From assembly GCF_014203095.1 (NCBI RefSeq), contig NZ_JACHIG010000004.1, positions 310,001 to 374,000 of the forward strand: 64,000 nt of DNA, in the 5' to 3' direction. Origin of the DNA: Prosthecobacter vanneervenii. Lineage in GTDB: Bacteria; Verrucomicrobiota; Verrucomicrobiia; Verrucomicrobiales; Verrucomicrobiaceae. The translations under genes and the position numbers were made by a program. This document shows, one piece after another, positions 35,091 to 45,096 of the stretch. Position 1 is the first letter of the stretch. Each line of letters begins with the position of its first letter. The notes under the pieces are model-generated. The model was not told the origin of the DNA, did no database searches, and worked only from the letters and a program-made list of their open reading frames with translations.

Positions 35091-37268
35091 ATGTCTGGTT
35101 TCCGGCTCAACACGGAGTACCAGCCCCAGGGCGACCAGGGGCAGGCGATCGCGAAGCTGACGAAGTCTCTGCGTGCCGGGAACCGGCACCAGACGCTGAT
35201 GGGCGTGACGGGATCTGGCAAGACCTTCACGATGGCGAATGTCATCGCGGAGGTGGGCAAGCCGGCGCTGATTTTCTCGCACAACAAGACGCTGGCGGCG
35301 CAGCTGTATTCGGAATTTAAGAACTTCTTTCCGCACAATGCGGTGGAGTACTTCGTCAGCTACTTCGACTACTACCAGCCGGAGGCCTACATCGCGCGGA
35401 CGGACACGTACATTGAGAAGGACAGCGCGGTGAATGACGAGATCGAGCGCCTGCGGCTTTCCAGCATGGGCGCGCTGATCACGCGGCAGGACACGATCAT
35501 CGTGGCCAGTGTGTCGTGCATCTACGGCCTGGGCTCGCCGGAGGATTACGAGGGGATGATGCTGCCGCTGAACGTGGGCATGCAGATGAGCCGGGAGACG
35601 CTGCTGACGAAGCTGGTGGACATGCTGTATGAGCGCAATGACGTGCAGCTGCAGCGCGGGAAATTCCGCGCACGCGGAGATGTGGTGGAGGTGGTGCCGG
35701 CTTACCTGGAAGACGAGGCCATCCGCATCGAGTTCTTTGGCGACGAGATCGACCGCATCAGCGCGGTGAGCGTGCTGACGGGAACGGTGACGCTGAAGAT
35801 GCCGAACTACACCATCTTTCCGGCGAAGCAGTTTGTGACGCCGGGCGAGAAGCTGCGGAAGGCCATCGTGAAGATCCGCGAGGAGATGGAGGAGCGGGTG
35901 GCGTGGTTTGAGAAAGAAGGCAAGCTGCTGGAGGCGCAGCGGCTTAAGATGCGCACGCAGTATGACATCGAGATGATGCAGGAGATGGGCTTCTGCCAGG
36001 GCATCGAAAACTACAGCCGCCACCTGACGGGGCGCGAGCCGGGGGCGACACCGGGCACGCTGCTGGATTTCTTCAAGGAGCCGCCGCTGATGTTTATCGA
36101 CGAAAGCCACGTGACGATTCCGCAGATCGGCGGGATGTTTGAAGGCGACAAATCGCGCAAAACGGTGCTGGTGGAGCACGGATTCCGGCTTCCTAGCGCG
36201 CTGGACAACCGGCCGCTGCGCTTTGAGGAGTTCATGGGAAAAGTGGGGCAGCTCGTGTACGTGAGCGCCACGCCTGCGCGCTTTGAGATCGAGAACAGCG
36301 TGGTGGGGAATGAAAGCTACATCGCCAAGGCGGCGGAGCCGGTGCCGATGACGCGAATGGTGAAGATCAGCGGCAGCTCGGAGCCGGTGGAGAAATTTGA
36401 TGTGACCAGCAAGGGCCGCTCGCTGGTGGTGGAGCAGATCATCCGCCCGACAGGGCTGCTGGACCCAATCATCACCGTGAAGCCGCTGGAAGGGCAGATC
36501 GACGAAACCATCGAGCTATGCCGGCAGCGTGTGGAACGGCGTGAGCGTGTGCTGGTGACGACGCTGACGAAGCGCACGGCGGAGGATTTGACGGACTATC
36601 TGCGCAATCTGAACTTCAAAGTGCGCTACCTGCACAGCGACATCGACGCGATCGAGCGTGTGGAGATTTTACGAAGCCTGCGCGCTGGGGACTGCGACGT
36701 GCTGGTGGGCATCAACCTTCTGCGAGAGGGGCTCGATTTGCCGGAGGTGAGCTTGGTGTGCATTTTGGATGCGGACAAAGAAGGCTTCCTGCGCAGCGAG
36801 TCGTCGTTGATCCAGACGGCGGGACGTGCCGCACGCCATGTGAACGGCGAGGTGGTGCTGTTTGCGGATTTGCAGACGAAGAGCATTCAGGCGCTGCTGA
36901 GCATCAGCGGGCATCGCAGACGCCTGCAGATCGAGTACAACGAAAAGCATGGCATCACGCCGCAAACGGTGCAGCGCGCGGTGCAGGAGAGCCTGCAAAT
37001 CCTGGGCAAGGCACGCGAGGTGGAGGAGAGCGTGGTGCGTGAAGGCGGCGGGGATTTTGCGATTACTGAGACGATCCGTGAACTGGAGCAGGAGATGGCC
37101 GCCGCAGCGACCAAGCTGGAGTACGAACGCGCGGCGCTGCTGCGAGATCAGATCCGCGAACTGAAGAAGCGAGCGGGGCTGAATGCGGATGATTCGGGGG
37201 CGCTGCCGGCGCAGAGGAAGAACGTGGTGTATGCGAAGCCGAAGCGTGGGGGCAAGAAGGGGAGGTAG
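35091..37268 (+). CDS. uvrB: Excinuclease ABC subunit B
   Basis: UvrB is the damage-verifying helicase-like subunit of nucleotide-excision repair. The 725-residue protein has Walker [12 protein letters not shown], the beta-hairpin [37 protein letters not shown] (motif II), [40 protein letters not shown] and [12 protein letters not shown] (motif VI), then the C-terminal UVR domain ([24 protein letters not shown]) that contacts UvrC. A Lys/Arg-rich tail follows. It lies immediately after the desaturase gene, and the shared direction suggests co-transcription, though there is no functional link. Confidence 0.98.
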   Translation: MSGFRLNTEYQPQGDQGQAIAKLTKSLRAGNRHQTLMGVTGSGKTFTMANVIAEVGKPALIFSHNKTLAAQLYSEFKNFFPHNAVEYFVSYFDYYQPEAYIARTDTYIEKDSAVNDEIERLRLSSMGALITRQDTIIVASVSCIYGLGSPEDYEGMMLPLNVGMQMSRETLLTKLVDMLYERNDVQLQRGKFRARGDVVEVVPAYLEDEAIRIEFFGDEIDRISAVSVLTGTVTLKMPNYTIFPAKQFVTPGEKLRKAIVKIREEMEERVAWFEKEGKLLEAQRLKMRTQYDIEMMQEMGFCQGIENYSRHLTGREPGATPGTLLDFFKEPPLMFIDESHVTIPQIGGMFEGDKSRKTVLVEHGFRLPSALDNRPLRFEEFMGKVGQLVYVSATPARFEIENSVVGNESYIAKAAEPVPMTRMVKISGSSEPVEKFDVTSKGRSLVVEQIIRPTGLLDPIITVKPLEGQIDETIELCRQRVERRERVLVTTLTKRTAEDLTDYLRNLNFKVRYLHSDIDAIERVEILRSLRAGDCDVLVGINLLREGLDLPEVSLVCILDADKEGFLRSESSLIQTAGRAARHVNGEVVLFADLQTKSIQALLSISGHRRRLQIEYNEKHGITPQTVQRAVQESLQILGKAREVEESVVREGGGDFAITETIRELEQEMAAAATKLEYERAALLRDQIRELKKRAGLNADDSGALPAQRKNVVYAKPKRGGKKGR

Positions 37269-37293
37269 GAAGAGGCAGAGATTTTTTGGTTGC

Positions 37294-37318
37294 AGTGTAA
37301 CAGTTGTATTGTTACACT
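37294..37318. promoter_or_regulatory. Palindromic operator before the GntR gene
   Basis: AGTGTAACA and TGTTACACT form a perfect 9-bp inverted repeat with a 7-base spacer. It ends 16 bases before the regulator's ATG. Its position and symmetry fit an autoregulatory site for the GntR protein encoded next; no binding has been shown. Confidence 0.7.
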
Positions 37319-37334
37319 AAGAACACCTGAGAAT

Positions 37335-37697
37335 ATGCTGCCGTTTTCGATCCAGCTTCAAGATGGGAGTCCGGTCTCTGACCAGATTCTTGGGGCTGTG
37401 CGCAAGGCGCTCCTAACAGGGCAGATGCGGGCCGGCGATGCGTTTCCGAGTGTGCGGACGCTGAGCCAGGAGCTGAGGATCAGCCCGACGACGGCGCACA
37501 AGGTGGTGCTGCAACTGAAGGACGCGGGCTGGCTCAATTCGAGGCCGGGCATCGGCATGGTGGTGACGGTGCCTGACCAGCCGGATGTGGCGGAGCGGCT
37601 GGCGCAGATCACACCGGAATGCCGGTTGCTGCTGAAAGAGGCAGCAGAGCTCAATCTCACGCTGGAACAAGTCATCCAACACCTCAAAAGCCTATGA
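37335..37697 (+). CDS. GntR-family regulator, YtrA-like subgroup
   Basis: A 120-residue regulator with the N-terminal winged helix of the GntR family (DQILGAVRKALLTGQMRAGDAFPSVRTLSQELRISPTTAHKVVLQLKDAGW) and only a short helical dimerisation tail, as in the YtrA subgroup, which usually controls adjacent ABC-exporter genes. ATG 37335 (MLPFSIQL) is chosen because the family starts there and because the upstream in-frame region overlaps the palindromic operator. Its stop overlaps the ATPase start (ATGA), so the regulator and transporter are co-translated. Confidence 0.92.
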   Translation: MLPFSIQLQDGSPVSDQILGAVRKALLTGQMRAGDAFPSVRTLSQELRISPTTAHKVVLQLKDAGWLNSRPGIGMVVTVPDQPDVAERLAQITPECRLLLKEAAELNLTLEQVIQHLKSL

Positions 37698-38596
37698 TCA
37701 CGATCCACGATCTGCATAAACGCTTCCGCAAGACGGAGGCTGTGGCCGGTTTGAGCCTGGAGGTGCCAGAGGGACAGGTGACGGCTTTCCTGGGGCCGAA
37801 CGGTGCGGGAAAGAGCACGACGATCAAGTGCCTGCTCAATCTGCACCAGCCGGACCGTGGAACGATCACGGTGCTGGGCGGGGATTCGCGGAAGCTGGGA
37901 CCGGCGCAGTTCACGCAGATTGGCTATGTGTCTGAAAACATGGAGCTGCCGCTCTGGATGACGGTGAAGCAGTTTCTGGATTACTGCCGTCCGCTGTATC
38001 CGAACTGGGATGCGGCGTTTGAGAAGCAGCTCATGGGGCAGTTTGACCTGCCTACGGGGACGAAGCTGAAGGATCTCTCCCGCGGCATGCGGATGAAGGC
38101 CGCGCTGCTGAGCAGCCTGGCGTATCGTCCGAAGCTGGTGGTGATGGATGAACCCTTCAGCGGGCTGGATCCGCTGGTGCGCGATGAGTTTATCCGGGGG
38201 CTGCTGGAGCTGACGGGGCAGGAAGGATGGACGGTGTTTGTGTCGTCGCATGACATCGAAGAAGTGCAGCGGCTGGCGGACCGGGTGGCGATCATCAACC
38301 GTGGGAAGCTGGCGCTGGCTGAGACGAGCGACAGCCTGCAGGCGAGGTTTCGTGCGGTGGAGGTGGTGCTACCAGATGATGGTAGAGCGCCGGTGAATCT
38401 GCCGGAGGACTGGCTGCATGCGGAGCAGGCGGGGCGGACGCTGCGGTTTACGGCGAGCCGGTTTGGGAATGAGGAAGGGCTGGCGGCAGCGCTGCGGGAG
38501 GCGATGCCGGGGGCGGCACATCATGAGGTGCGGGCGATGAGCCTGCGTGAGATCTTTGTGGCGCTGGCGAGAGCTTATCGACTGGAGGGGAAATGA
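37694..38596 (+). CDS. ABC-transporter ATP-binding protein of the GntR-linked operon
   Basis: A 300-residue ATPase with Walker A GPNGAGKSTT, Q-loop (TQIGYVSENMEL), a slightly altered signature LSRGMRMKA in place of LSGGQ, Walker B LVVMDEPFSGLDP and switch His in VSSHDIEEV. The LSRGM form is common in YtrB/CcmA-like exporters. It overlaps gntR by four bases and ends 3 bases before the first permease gene. The C-terminal 80 residues form an additional small domain. The substrate is unknown; YtrA-type systems are often induced by envelope-active antibiotics. Confidence 0.93.
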   Translation: MITIHDLHKRFRKTEAVAGLSLEVPEGQVTAFLGPNGAGKSTTIKCLLNLHQPDRGTITVLGGDSRKLGPAQFTQIGYVSENMELPLWMTVKQFLDYCRPLYPNWDAAFEKQLMGQFDLPTGTKLKDLSRGMRMKAALLSSLAYRPKLVVMDEPFSGLDPLVRDEFIRGLLELTGQEGWTVFVSSHDIEEVQRLADRVAIINRGKLALAETSDSLQARFRAVEVVLPDDGRAPVNLPEDWLHAEQAGRTLRFTASRFGNEEGLAAALREAMPGAAHHEVRAMSLREIFVALARAYRLEGK

Positions 38597-38599
38597 GAC

Positions 38600-41239
38600 A
38601 TGAACCTGACACTTCATCAGTTTCGCAAAGAATTTCGCTGGCTTTGGCCGCGGTGGGTGCTGCTGCTGACAGTGCTGGTGCTGGACCTGGCGGTGAACCT
38701 GGAATGGGTGGTGCCGATGAGGCCGGTGGAACATGGAAGCGAAGGAGCCTGGCTGGTGTCTTATGAGATCCTGATGCGGGTGCTGCTGTGGATGGTGGTG
38801 TGGTGGTTCATGCTGAGCGTGCCGCCGGAGGAGAGCGGGAACGACGGGCGTGGCTATGCGCTGACGAGGCCGCTTTCGCGCGTGAGCTACCGGGGGGCGC
38901 GGCTGATGGTCTGGGTGGTGCTGGTGATGCTGCCGCTGATGGTGGAGAGCGTGCTCTATTTATGGCTGAGCGGGCGGCCGTTTGAAGAGATGATGCTGGG
39001 AGTGGCTGAACGGGCCTGGGCGGCGGGAGCGATGACGCTGTGGGTGCTGCCACTGCCGTTTTTGCTGCATGGCTGGGAGCGGCACGCGGTGATTGTGCTG
39101 GTGGTCGTGTCGATGGAGTCCTGGATGTATTCCCTGATGCGCGTGCTTTTTAGAGAGCTGCACTGGCTGTACGAGCCACCGCAGCTGACGATGGAATACG
39201 GGCGAACGGTGCAGGCGGCCTGGCTGGTGGGCCTGCTGATGCCGGTGGTGGTGATGTGGCACAAGCGGAGGCCGCTGGGGATGCTGGCGCGTGTGAGTGT
39301 GGTGATGCTATTAGTGATGCTGGAGCTTGGGGTGGCAGCGTCTTCGCTTTTTAGAAGCGCCTACGAGAAACCCAATGAACAAGAGCAGATTCGGAAGCTG
39401 GCGGCGGGGCGGGAGGTGGTGATTCCAAAGCGTGACCGGCATTTTGGCCAGGGAGATGCAAAGCCGGGCGGGAAGTATCTCTCCTTTGAAGCGAATGCAC
39501 GCTTGAAGAGCATGCCGGAGGAGTATGTGCCGCACTGGAGGGCAACATCCATTGTGATGACGCAGAACGGACAGGTGCTGCCGACGCCTGCGGAGCCTGA
39601 GAACAGATGGATGCGGCTGCCTTTTTATGCCGCAGGCTACCTGTGCCACAACTACCCGATGGCAGGTGCGTTTCCCGGGAGCAAGCCGGAAGGCCTGCTC
39701 ACCATGGGAATGAACCCTGCTGTGACCAATACGCTGCTACGACTGCCACAGCCCATGCATCTGGACGAGGCAGTGAATGCGAATTTATCTCTAAAGGCGG
39801 AGTGGATGCGGGTACAACGGCTGGGAGAAGTGCCGCTGCAAGCCGGGGCCAAGTACAGAGGGGCTCACTTCGAAATCGAGCTGCTGAAGGTGATGCCCCA
39901 TGACAACGGGCGTGGAGAGCGGACTGAGGGGTGTGTGACGGTGGTGTATCGCCTGTCAGCGCGGAGCTTTGAGTGGCAGAACGACCTGCTGCCGCTGTTT
40001 CCCCATGCGTGCCTGTTTTCACCTGAGAACCGCTATCTGTGGCAGTTTACCGTCAGCTCCGGTGCTGAGCAGATGCGTGGTGCGGGTCTGGGCTGGTGCC
40101 ACATGATCCAGCAGCAGACGTTTCAGCAGGTGCTGGAAACGGGCACGGGGGTGACGGAGGCGAATCTGGCTGAGCAGCGGCTGGTGGTGCTGAAGCCTGA
40201 GTATCTGGGAAGCTCGGAGCATGAGATGGAGATGAAGGATCTCAAAATCGACGATTACCTGGTGAAGGGCGGAGGCTGGCCGAGAACCGAGCCTTCGACT
40301 GAGCCGGGCAATCCACGGGTGGCTTTTCTGAAGCAGGTGCGCAGCCTGCCACGCCCTGCCGATGATGCCGCCAGCGCAGAGGTGGCGCGCTATGTGGCGG
40401 CGGTGTATGAGGCGTCTCATGTGTATGAAGAGCGCTGGCATCGCGGCAATGATGGAGAACTGAAATGGCCGGGGAATGACCGGGAGGTGTGGCAGGTGCT
40501 GGCCCCGTTTTTTGTGAGGCATGCGGACGTGTTCCGGGCAGCGCTGGTGCATGACAACGCAGATCTGACCCAGGGTGTGCTGAATGAAGCGGTGCTGCAG
40601 GCCGGGATACCGGGGGTGAGACGGTCGGAAAAAACGGGGATGGCGATGTATGAGCGTGAGGTGCCGGTGACGGGCAAGCCGGGGCAGGTGCGAAAGCGAG
40701 TGATGGAGACGCTGTGGCTGGTCAACTGGCGTCCTGACGACCTGGATGTGTATATGGCTGCGATCCGGCAGCGCTCGGATGAGCCGCTGTGGCCGCTGAT
40801 GGATGACAAGCCGCGGAGCACGGAGGAGGTGCTGGCGGGGTATGCAAAGGATTTTGACTGCGGGGATCTGCGCTGGCTGATGAGGCAGCCAGATCTGAAA
40901 ATCCGCGAGAAGGCGGAACGGCTGACCCGGGAGGCGTATGCCCAACTGCCCAAGGTGGCACGGCTGGAACGCGGCTATGAGCGCCCGCTGCATGCCGCAG
41001 TAGCGCTGGGGATGCCGGAGGCGCTGGACTGGCTGCTGCGAGCGGTGGCGATGCGTGAGGATGACCAGGCTTTAGGAGCAATGATGCAGCACCATGCGAT
41101 GTTTGCGTCTCTGAACCAGGGGCGGCCCAACCTGAAGACGCTGCAGCAATTTGTGCAGGATGCCAGGAGCCACAGAGCGAAGGACTACCACTACGATGCG
41201 GAGAAGATGATCTGGGAACTGCTGCCTGAACGACCATGA
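38600..41239 (+). CDS. Large ABC-2-like membrane protein with long soluble tail
   Basis: An 879-residue protein. About seven hydrophobic segments lie in residues 15-250 (for example WPRWVLLLTVLVLDLAVNL), forming the permease-like part. Residues 255-879 are soluble and of unknown fold, probably including an extracytoplasmic portion with many Trp and Arg; near residue 797 RPLHAAVALGMPEALDWLL looks like a degenerate ankyrin repeat. No known family was recognised beyond its operon role. It directly follows the ATPase gene and overlaps the next permease gene (ATGA), so both membrane proteins are expected to pair with the ATPase. The tail makes it about three times the usual permease length. Confidence 0.75.
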   Translation: MNLTLHQFRKEFRWLWPRWVLLLTVLVLDLAVNLEWVVPMRPVEHGSEGAWLVSYEILMRVLLWMVVWWFMLSVPPEESGNDGRGYALTRPLSRVSYRGARLMVWVVLVMLPLMVESVLYLWLSGRPFEEMMLGVAERAWAAGAMTLWVLPLPFLLHGWERHAVIVLVVVSMESWMYSLMRVLFRELHWLYEPPQLTMEYGRTVQAAWLVGLLMPVVVMWHKRRPLGMLARVSVVMLLVMLELGVAASSLFRSAYEKPNEQEQIRKLAAGREVVIPKRDRHFGQGDAKPGGKYLSFEANARLKSMPEEYVPHWRATSIVMTQNGQVLPTPAEPENRWMRLPFYAAGYLCHNYPMAGAFPGSKPEGLLTMGMNPAVTNTLLRLPQPMHLDEAVNANLSLKAEWMRVQRLGEVPLQAGAKYRGAHFEIELLKVMPHDNGRGERTEGCVTVVYRLSARSFEWQNDLLPLFPHACLFSPENRYLWQFTVSSGAEQMRGAGLGWCHMIQQQTFQQVLETGTGVTEANLAEQRLVVLKPEYLGSSEHEMEMKDLKIDDYLVKGGGWPRTEPSTEPGNPRVAFLKQVRSLPRPADDAASAEVARYVAAVYEASHVYEERWHRGNDGELKWPGNDREVWQVLAPFFVRHADVFRAALVHDNADLTQGVLNEAVLQAGIPGVRRSEKTGMAMYEREVPVTGKPGQVRKRVMETLWLVNWRPDDLDVYMAAIRQRSDEPLWPLMDDKPRSTEEVLAGYAKDFDCGDLRWLMRQPDLKIREKAERLTREAYAQLPKVARLERGYERPLHAAVALGMPEALDWLLRAVAMREDDQALGAMMQHHAMFASLNQGRPNLKTLQQFVQDARSHRAKDYHYDAEKMIWELLPERP

Positions 41240-42828
41240 AACTGATGCACCCAACTTCCTTTGTTTTTCGAGTGTGGCATCAGATGGTGCAGGAATGGCG
41301 TGCGCAGTGGCTGCTGGTGCTGGCATGGCTGGCGGTGGTGGTGACTGACTGCTGGCAGTCGATGCAGGATGAAAGACCGGAGATAGCGATGCCGGGATTT
41401 CTGCCGGGGCTGCTGGCGCTGACCGTGATCGTCAGGAGCGTGCGTGCAGACGGGCCGGGAAACACGGAAGCGGGCGCCCATGTGCGGCCGCTGGGACGCG
41501 GGGCAGTGTGGATGGCGAAGGTGGTGTTTTTCAAAGTGACGCTGCTGCTGCCGTGGCTGACGAGCGACTGGGTGCAGTGCCACGGACATGGCTACGGAGC
41601 GGCCGAGTGGCTGGCGGAGAGCGCCGGGACCGCGCTGCCTGCGCTTTATGTGGGGGGGTGCGCGGCGCTGATCGCGAGCTGGAGCGGCCCCGTGTGGAGA
41701 AACATGCTGGGGGGCCTGGTGTGCATCGTGCTGCTGGAGATAGCGACGTGGATGTGGGGGACGGTATGGCGGGGTGCGGAGAATGTGTGTGTGCTGGCGG
41801 TGGGGCGCTTCATTTTGATCCTGACGCTCGTCTGCGCCTGGTGGCAGGTGACGCTGAGACGGAGAGCTTGTATGACGCTGACGGCGGGCTGCGTGGCAGC
41901 GCTGCTGACGACCGGAATGGGAAACTGGAACTGGTGTGCCCGGCCCGAGATGCGGTATGAAGATGCGAAGCTGGCGCTGCATATTGGTAAACGGCCAGAT
42001 AGCGGGGCGCAGGAGCTGTGGAAAGGGGTGCATGTGACGGGCCTGCCTGCGGATCATGTGGCTTCTGTGGCGGCCTTTGCTCCAGTGGGAGAGGGGTGGC
42101 CGCCGGAGACGGCCTTTTCAGGCTACACACAGGTGTCAGGTGGAGAGACAGCAAAGGTGCAGATGCGTCAACGCTGGATGGTGATGGCGCACACGCAGGC
42201 GCTGGTGCCGCACTACCCAAGCGGAGAGCTGTGGAGAGGCCATGCGGATGATGTGCGCGTGGAGGAGCTGCAAAAGATCGTGAGCGGCGCGGCGCCCGGG
42301 CCGTGGCGGCTGCGGCTGGCGGTGCAGAGAATGAAGCGTGTAACAACCATGCCGCTGCGTGTGGCGATGAGTCAGGAGCAGCGGATTGTGCTGGAGGCCG
42401 GACGCAGGCTGGATTTTCAGATGAGCGAGCGTGATCACGACAGCGAGATGCAATTCAGGTCGATGCTGCGACGGAGAATCCCCCTGCTGGCAGCTGCGGG
42501 TCAGCAGGAGGCGCTGCGAGTGGCGGGCAGGGTTCCAGAAGAGAATTTTCTGCTGCTGCTGCATTCTCCTGGGATCCGCGAGGTGAACACTGCCTGCGAA
42601 GGAGAGCTCCGTGACTCTTCAGGCGGCGGGCAGTACCATCGGGTGAACAAACGGGAGGGGCACTTTCATTTTACGCATCCACGCGCGCAGATGGACATCG
42701 CGGGGCTGAAATTTGATGAATGGGTGGACGGGACGATGCTGGATGTGTGGTGGACGGAGGAACGCGGGGTGGTGGATCTGGAGGTGAGCGGGGAGGAGCT
42801 GCTGCGGGTGGTGAAGGGTGGTGAATGA
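41236..42828 (+). CDS. Second membrane protein of the GntR-linked ABC operon
   Basis: A 530-residue protein with six or seven hydrophobic segments in the first 240 residues (LLVLAWLAVVVTDCW, LPGLLALTVIVRSV, MLGGLVCIVLLEIATW and others) and a soluble C-terminal region of about 290 residues. The RSVRADGPGNTEAGAHVRPLGR segment between the second and third membrane segments resembles the SVREDSPLGTRAFWLTRPLSR-type cytoplasmic loop seen in other ABC-2-like permeases, including the GNDGRGYALTRPLSR loop of the preceding gene, so the two are distant paralogues. It is the last gene of the operon. Confidence 0.75.
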   Translation: MKLMHPTSFVFRVWHQMVQEWRAQWLLVLAWLAVVVTDCWQSMQDERPEIAMPGFLPGLLALTVIVRSVRADGPGNTEAGAHVRPLGRGAVWMAKVVFFKVTLLLPWLTSDWVQCHGHGYGAAEWLAESAGTALPALYVGGCAALIASWSGPVWRNMLGGLVCIVLLEIATWMWGTVWRGAENVCVLAVGRFILILTLVCAWWQVTLRRRACMTLTAGCVAALLTTGMGNWNWCARPEMRYEDAKLALHIGKRPDSGAQELWKGVHVTGLPADHVASVAAFAPVGEGWPPETAFSGYTQVSGGETAKVQMRQRWMVMAHTQALVPHYPSGELWRGHADDVRVEELQKIVSGAAPGPWRLRLAVQRMKRVTTMPLRVAMSQEQRIVLEAGRRLDFQMSERDHDSEMQFRSMLRRRIPLLAAAGQQEALRVAGRVPEENFLLLLHSPGIREVNTACEGELRDSSGGGQYHRVNKREGHFHFTHPRAQMDIAGLKFDEWVDGTMLDVWWTEERGVVDLEVSGEELLRVVKGGE

Positions 42829-42972
42829 GGAGCCGTGGTGAGGTGAGGCAAAGTGAGATGTGGAAACTGAAAACTGGGAACTGAAAAACTGAGCCTTGCA
42901 AGCTGGCCTGAGGCAGCGGGCGTGAATCTCGGCGTGAAGAATGCGGTTTCAGCGTCGTTTCACCATTCTATG

Positions 42973-43977
42973 ATGAAACGACGCGCCTTTATTCTCGCCT
43001 GTGGTTCGACTGCTTTTGCCGCTGGTGGTGGTGGGAGACTGAAGATTGGGCAGATCGGGACGGAGCATGCGCATGCGTCGGGGAAGATGGCTGCGATGAG
43101 GTCGCTGACGGATCTTTGGGAGGTGGTGGGCGTGGCGGGCGCGAAGGGCTACGAGGGCGTGCCGTCTTTGACAGATGAGAAGCTGCTGGGAATGCCGGAT
43201 TTGAACGCGGTGGCGGTGGAGACGCGGATTGAAGATTCCTGCGCGACGGCGCTGCGTTGTATCGAGGCAGGGAAGCATGTGCATCTGGACAAGCCAGGGG
43301 CGCTGAAGCATGAGGAATTCAAGACGATGAGGCTGGAGGCGGAGAAGCGCGGGCTGACGGTGCAGATGGGCTACATGCTGCGCTACAATCCGGCGTTTGT
43401 GCTGCTTTTCCAGGCGGTGCGTGAAGGGTGGCTGGGAGAGATTACCGAGATCGACGCGGCGATGGGGAAGTTGGGAGATGCGAAACAGCGTGGGATTTTG
43501 GGGGCGCTGCCGGGCGGCGGGCTGTTTGAGCTGGGCTGCCATGTGATCGATGCGGTGATGACGATCCTGGGCAAGCCGCAGGCGGTGACTGCTTTTTCAA
43601 CGCCGACGCGGGATGATGGCGTGAAGGACAACCAGATGGCGGTGCTGCAGTATGGGAAGGCGACGGCGGTGGTGCGGGTGAATCATGTGGATCCGTTTGG
43701 CGGGCCGCGCCGGAGGTTTAACGTGACGGGGACGGAGGGGACGTTTGAGATCGTGCCGATGGAGAGCGGGAGGGTGAATCTGTCGCTGACGAAGGCGCGA
43801 GGGAGCTACAAGAAGGGGATGCAGTCGTTTCAACTGGAGGTGCCGAAGGACCGGTATGCGGGGGAGTTTACGGATCTGGCGGCGGTGGTGAGAGGCGAGA
43901 AGAAGCTGGCGTGGGATGCGGCGCATGACATCAGCGTGCATGAGACGGTGATGAGGGCGGCGGGGGTGTGGCAATAG
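42973..43977 (+). CDS. Gfo/Idh/MocA-family oxidoreductase with twin-arginine-like leader
   Basis: A 334-residue protein. The N-terminus MKRRAFILACGSTAFAAGG looks like a short Tat leader (RR-x-FI), suggesting export with bound cofactor. The Rossmann part follows (KIGQIGTEHAHASGK), but the first glycine motif is altered (GQIGTEHA), so cofactor binding may differ. GKHVHLDKPGA supplies the DKP counterpart of the EKP motif, and ELGCHVIDAVMTILG is the H-x-x-D block. ATG 42970 is an equally possible start. The family is abundant in this lineage and the substrate is unknown. Confidence 0.88.
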   Translation: MKRRAFILACGSTAFAAGGGGRLKIGQIGTEHAHASGKMAAMRSLTDLWEVVGVAGAKGYEGVPSLTDEKLLGMPDLNAVAVETRIEDSCATALRCIEAGKHVHLDKPGALKHEEFKTMRLEAEKRGLTVQMGYMLRYNPAFVLLFQAVREGWLGEITEIDAAMGKLGDAKQRGILGALPGGGLFELGCHVIDAVMTILGKPQAVTAFSTPTRDDGVKDNQMAVLQYGKATAVVRVNHVDPFGGPRRRFNVTGTEGTFEIVPMESGRVNLSLTKARGSYKKGMQSFQLEVPKDRYAGEFTDLAAVVRGEKKLAWDAAHDISVHETVMRAAGVWQ

Positions 43978-44298
43978 TGAGGGTGTTTCTTTCCGCGAAG
44001 AAAGTAATCTTTGCAGGCAAGAGTGCCTGCATCACTTTGCTATAGTGCGTGGCTGCGCCAAATGCTGCTCTCGAGTGTCTCGTGGCGGTCGCGTGCTCAA
44101 TGGGCTGGTAGATAGATCAATGGCTCCCGCTTTTGGAGGTTTGGTGGTGTTCGTGCACAGTGATGCACGGCGAAAGCGGTAGCTGCGTTCGTGCCTCACT
44201 TCGCGACCGCAGTCCAAAGGGAGAGCGTTCCTGGCTGGTGCGGTGGCGGTGGGGCTTTGCGGGGCCGCTGGTTGCGGGCAGGAGTGCCCGCATCACTT
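43978..44298. repeat. Gene-free region with REP elements
   Basis: GCAGGCAAGAGTGCCTGC with ATCACTTT (44013-44038) and GCGGGCAGGAGTGCCCGC with ATCACTTTT (44274-44300) are two members of the palindrome family also found at 31209. Between them, 44160-44222 carries a reversed, decayed copy of the RAYT-type repeat (TTTGGACTGCGGTCGCG ... ACCGCTTTCGCCG on the minus strand). No gene is supported. Confidence 0.75.
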
Positions 44299-45096
44299 TT
44301 ACTGGGTGGCGAACTTGGTGAGGAGACCGCGTTTGCGGGTGAGGTTGAGGACCCAGACGAAAAGCCAGCCGGCGAGGCCGAGGTAGACGAGATTCAGACC
44401 TGCGGAGAGCCAGAGGTAGTTCCAGTTCATGGTGCCGGATTTCATGACCGAACGCATGCCTTCAAAAATGTAGGTGGGTGGGAAGCACCAGGCGATGGGC
44501 TGCGACCAGGCGGGCATGTTTTCGACCGGGTAGAAAACGGCGACAACAGGCTGGAAGAAGAAGGGGATGGCCCAGGCAAGAGATTCGACGGCCAGGCCCC
44601 AGCGAAGGATGAGGGCGGTGGAGATCATGCCGAGCGCCCAGCCAAAGAGCATGAGGTTTGCAAAAAACGGGGCAAGCCACCAGCTCAACTGAAAGACATT
44701 GAAGGCGTAACCGAGCCACGAAATGAGGCTGAGCACGACGACCGTGATGAGGATGCGCATCACGCCGACGATAAAGGTGGCGCTGATGTACTCCAAAGAG
44801 CGGACGGGAGCGACGAAGACATTCAGGAGATTTCGTGTCCAGACGTCTTCAAGGAAGGAGATGGCGACGCCCTGCTGGGCGCGGAACATGATGTCCCAGA
44901 GGATCATGCCGCCCAGGAAAAAGAGGACATAGCTGCCGAACTCGGGGTTGGTGTTCTTCTGGATGAAGACGGTGACGTTTCCCCAGACGACGAGATCGAC
45001 CACGGGCCAGAAGGCCAGCTCGACGAGGCGCATGGGACTGCGGGTGTAGAGGAAGAGGTAGCGCATCACGAGGGCGCTGATGATGCGGAGATTCAT
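44299..45096 (-). CDS. ABC-2 type permease
   Basis: A 265-residue integral membrane protein with six hydrophobic segments. FWPVVDLVVWG, FFLGGMILWDIMFRAQQG, FLEDVWTRNLLNVFVAPV and AWCFPPTYIFEGMRS are typical of the NodJ/DrrB-type exporter permeases. It pairs with the ATPase gene just upstream, with which it overlaps by four bases. The cargo could be a lipid, polysaccharide or drug. The stop codon lies against a REP palindrome. Confidence 0.92.
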   Translation of the reverse strand: MNLRIISALVMRYLFLYTRSPMRLVELAFWPVVDLVVWGNVTVFIQKNTNPEFGSYVLFFLGGMILWDIMFRAQQGVAISFLEDVWTRNLLNVFVAPVRSLEYISATFIVGVMRILITVVVLSLISWLGYAFNVFQLSWWLAPFFANLMLFGWALGMISTALILRWGLAVESLAWAIPFFFQPVVAVFYPVENMPAWSQPIAWCFPPTYIFEGMRSVMKSGTMNWNYLWLSAGLNLVYLGLAGWLFVWVLNLTRKRGLLTKFATQ

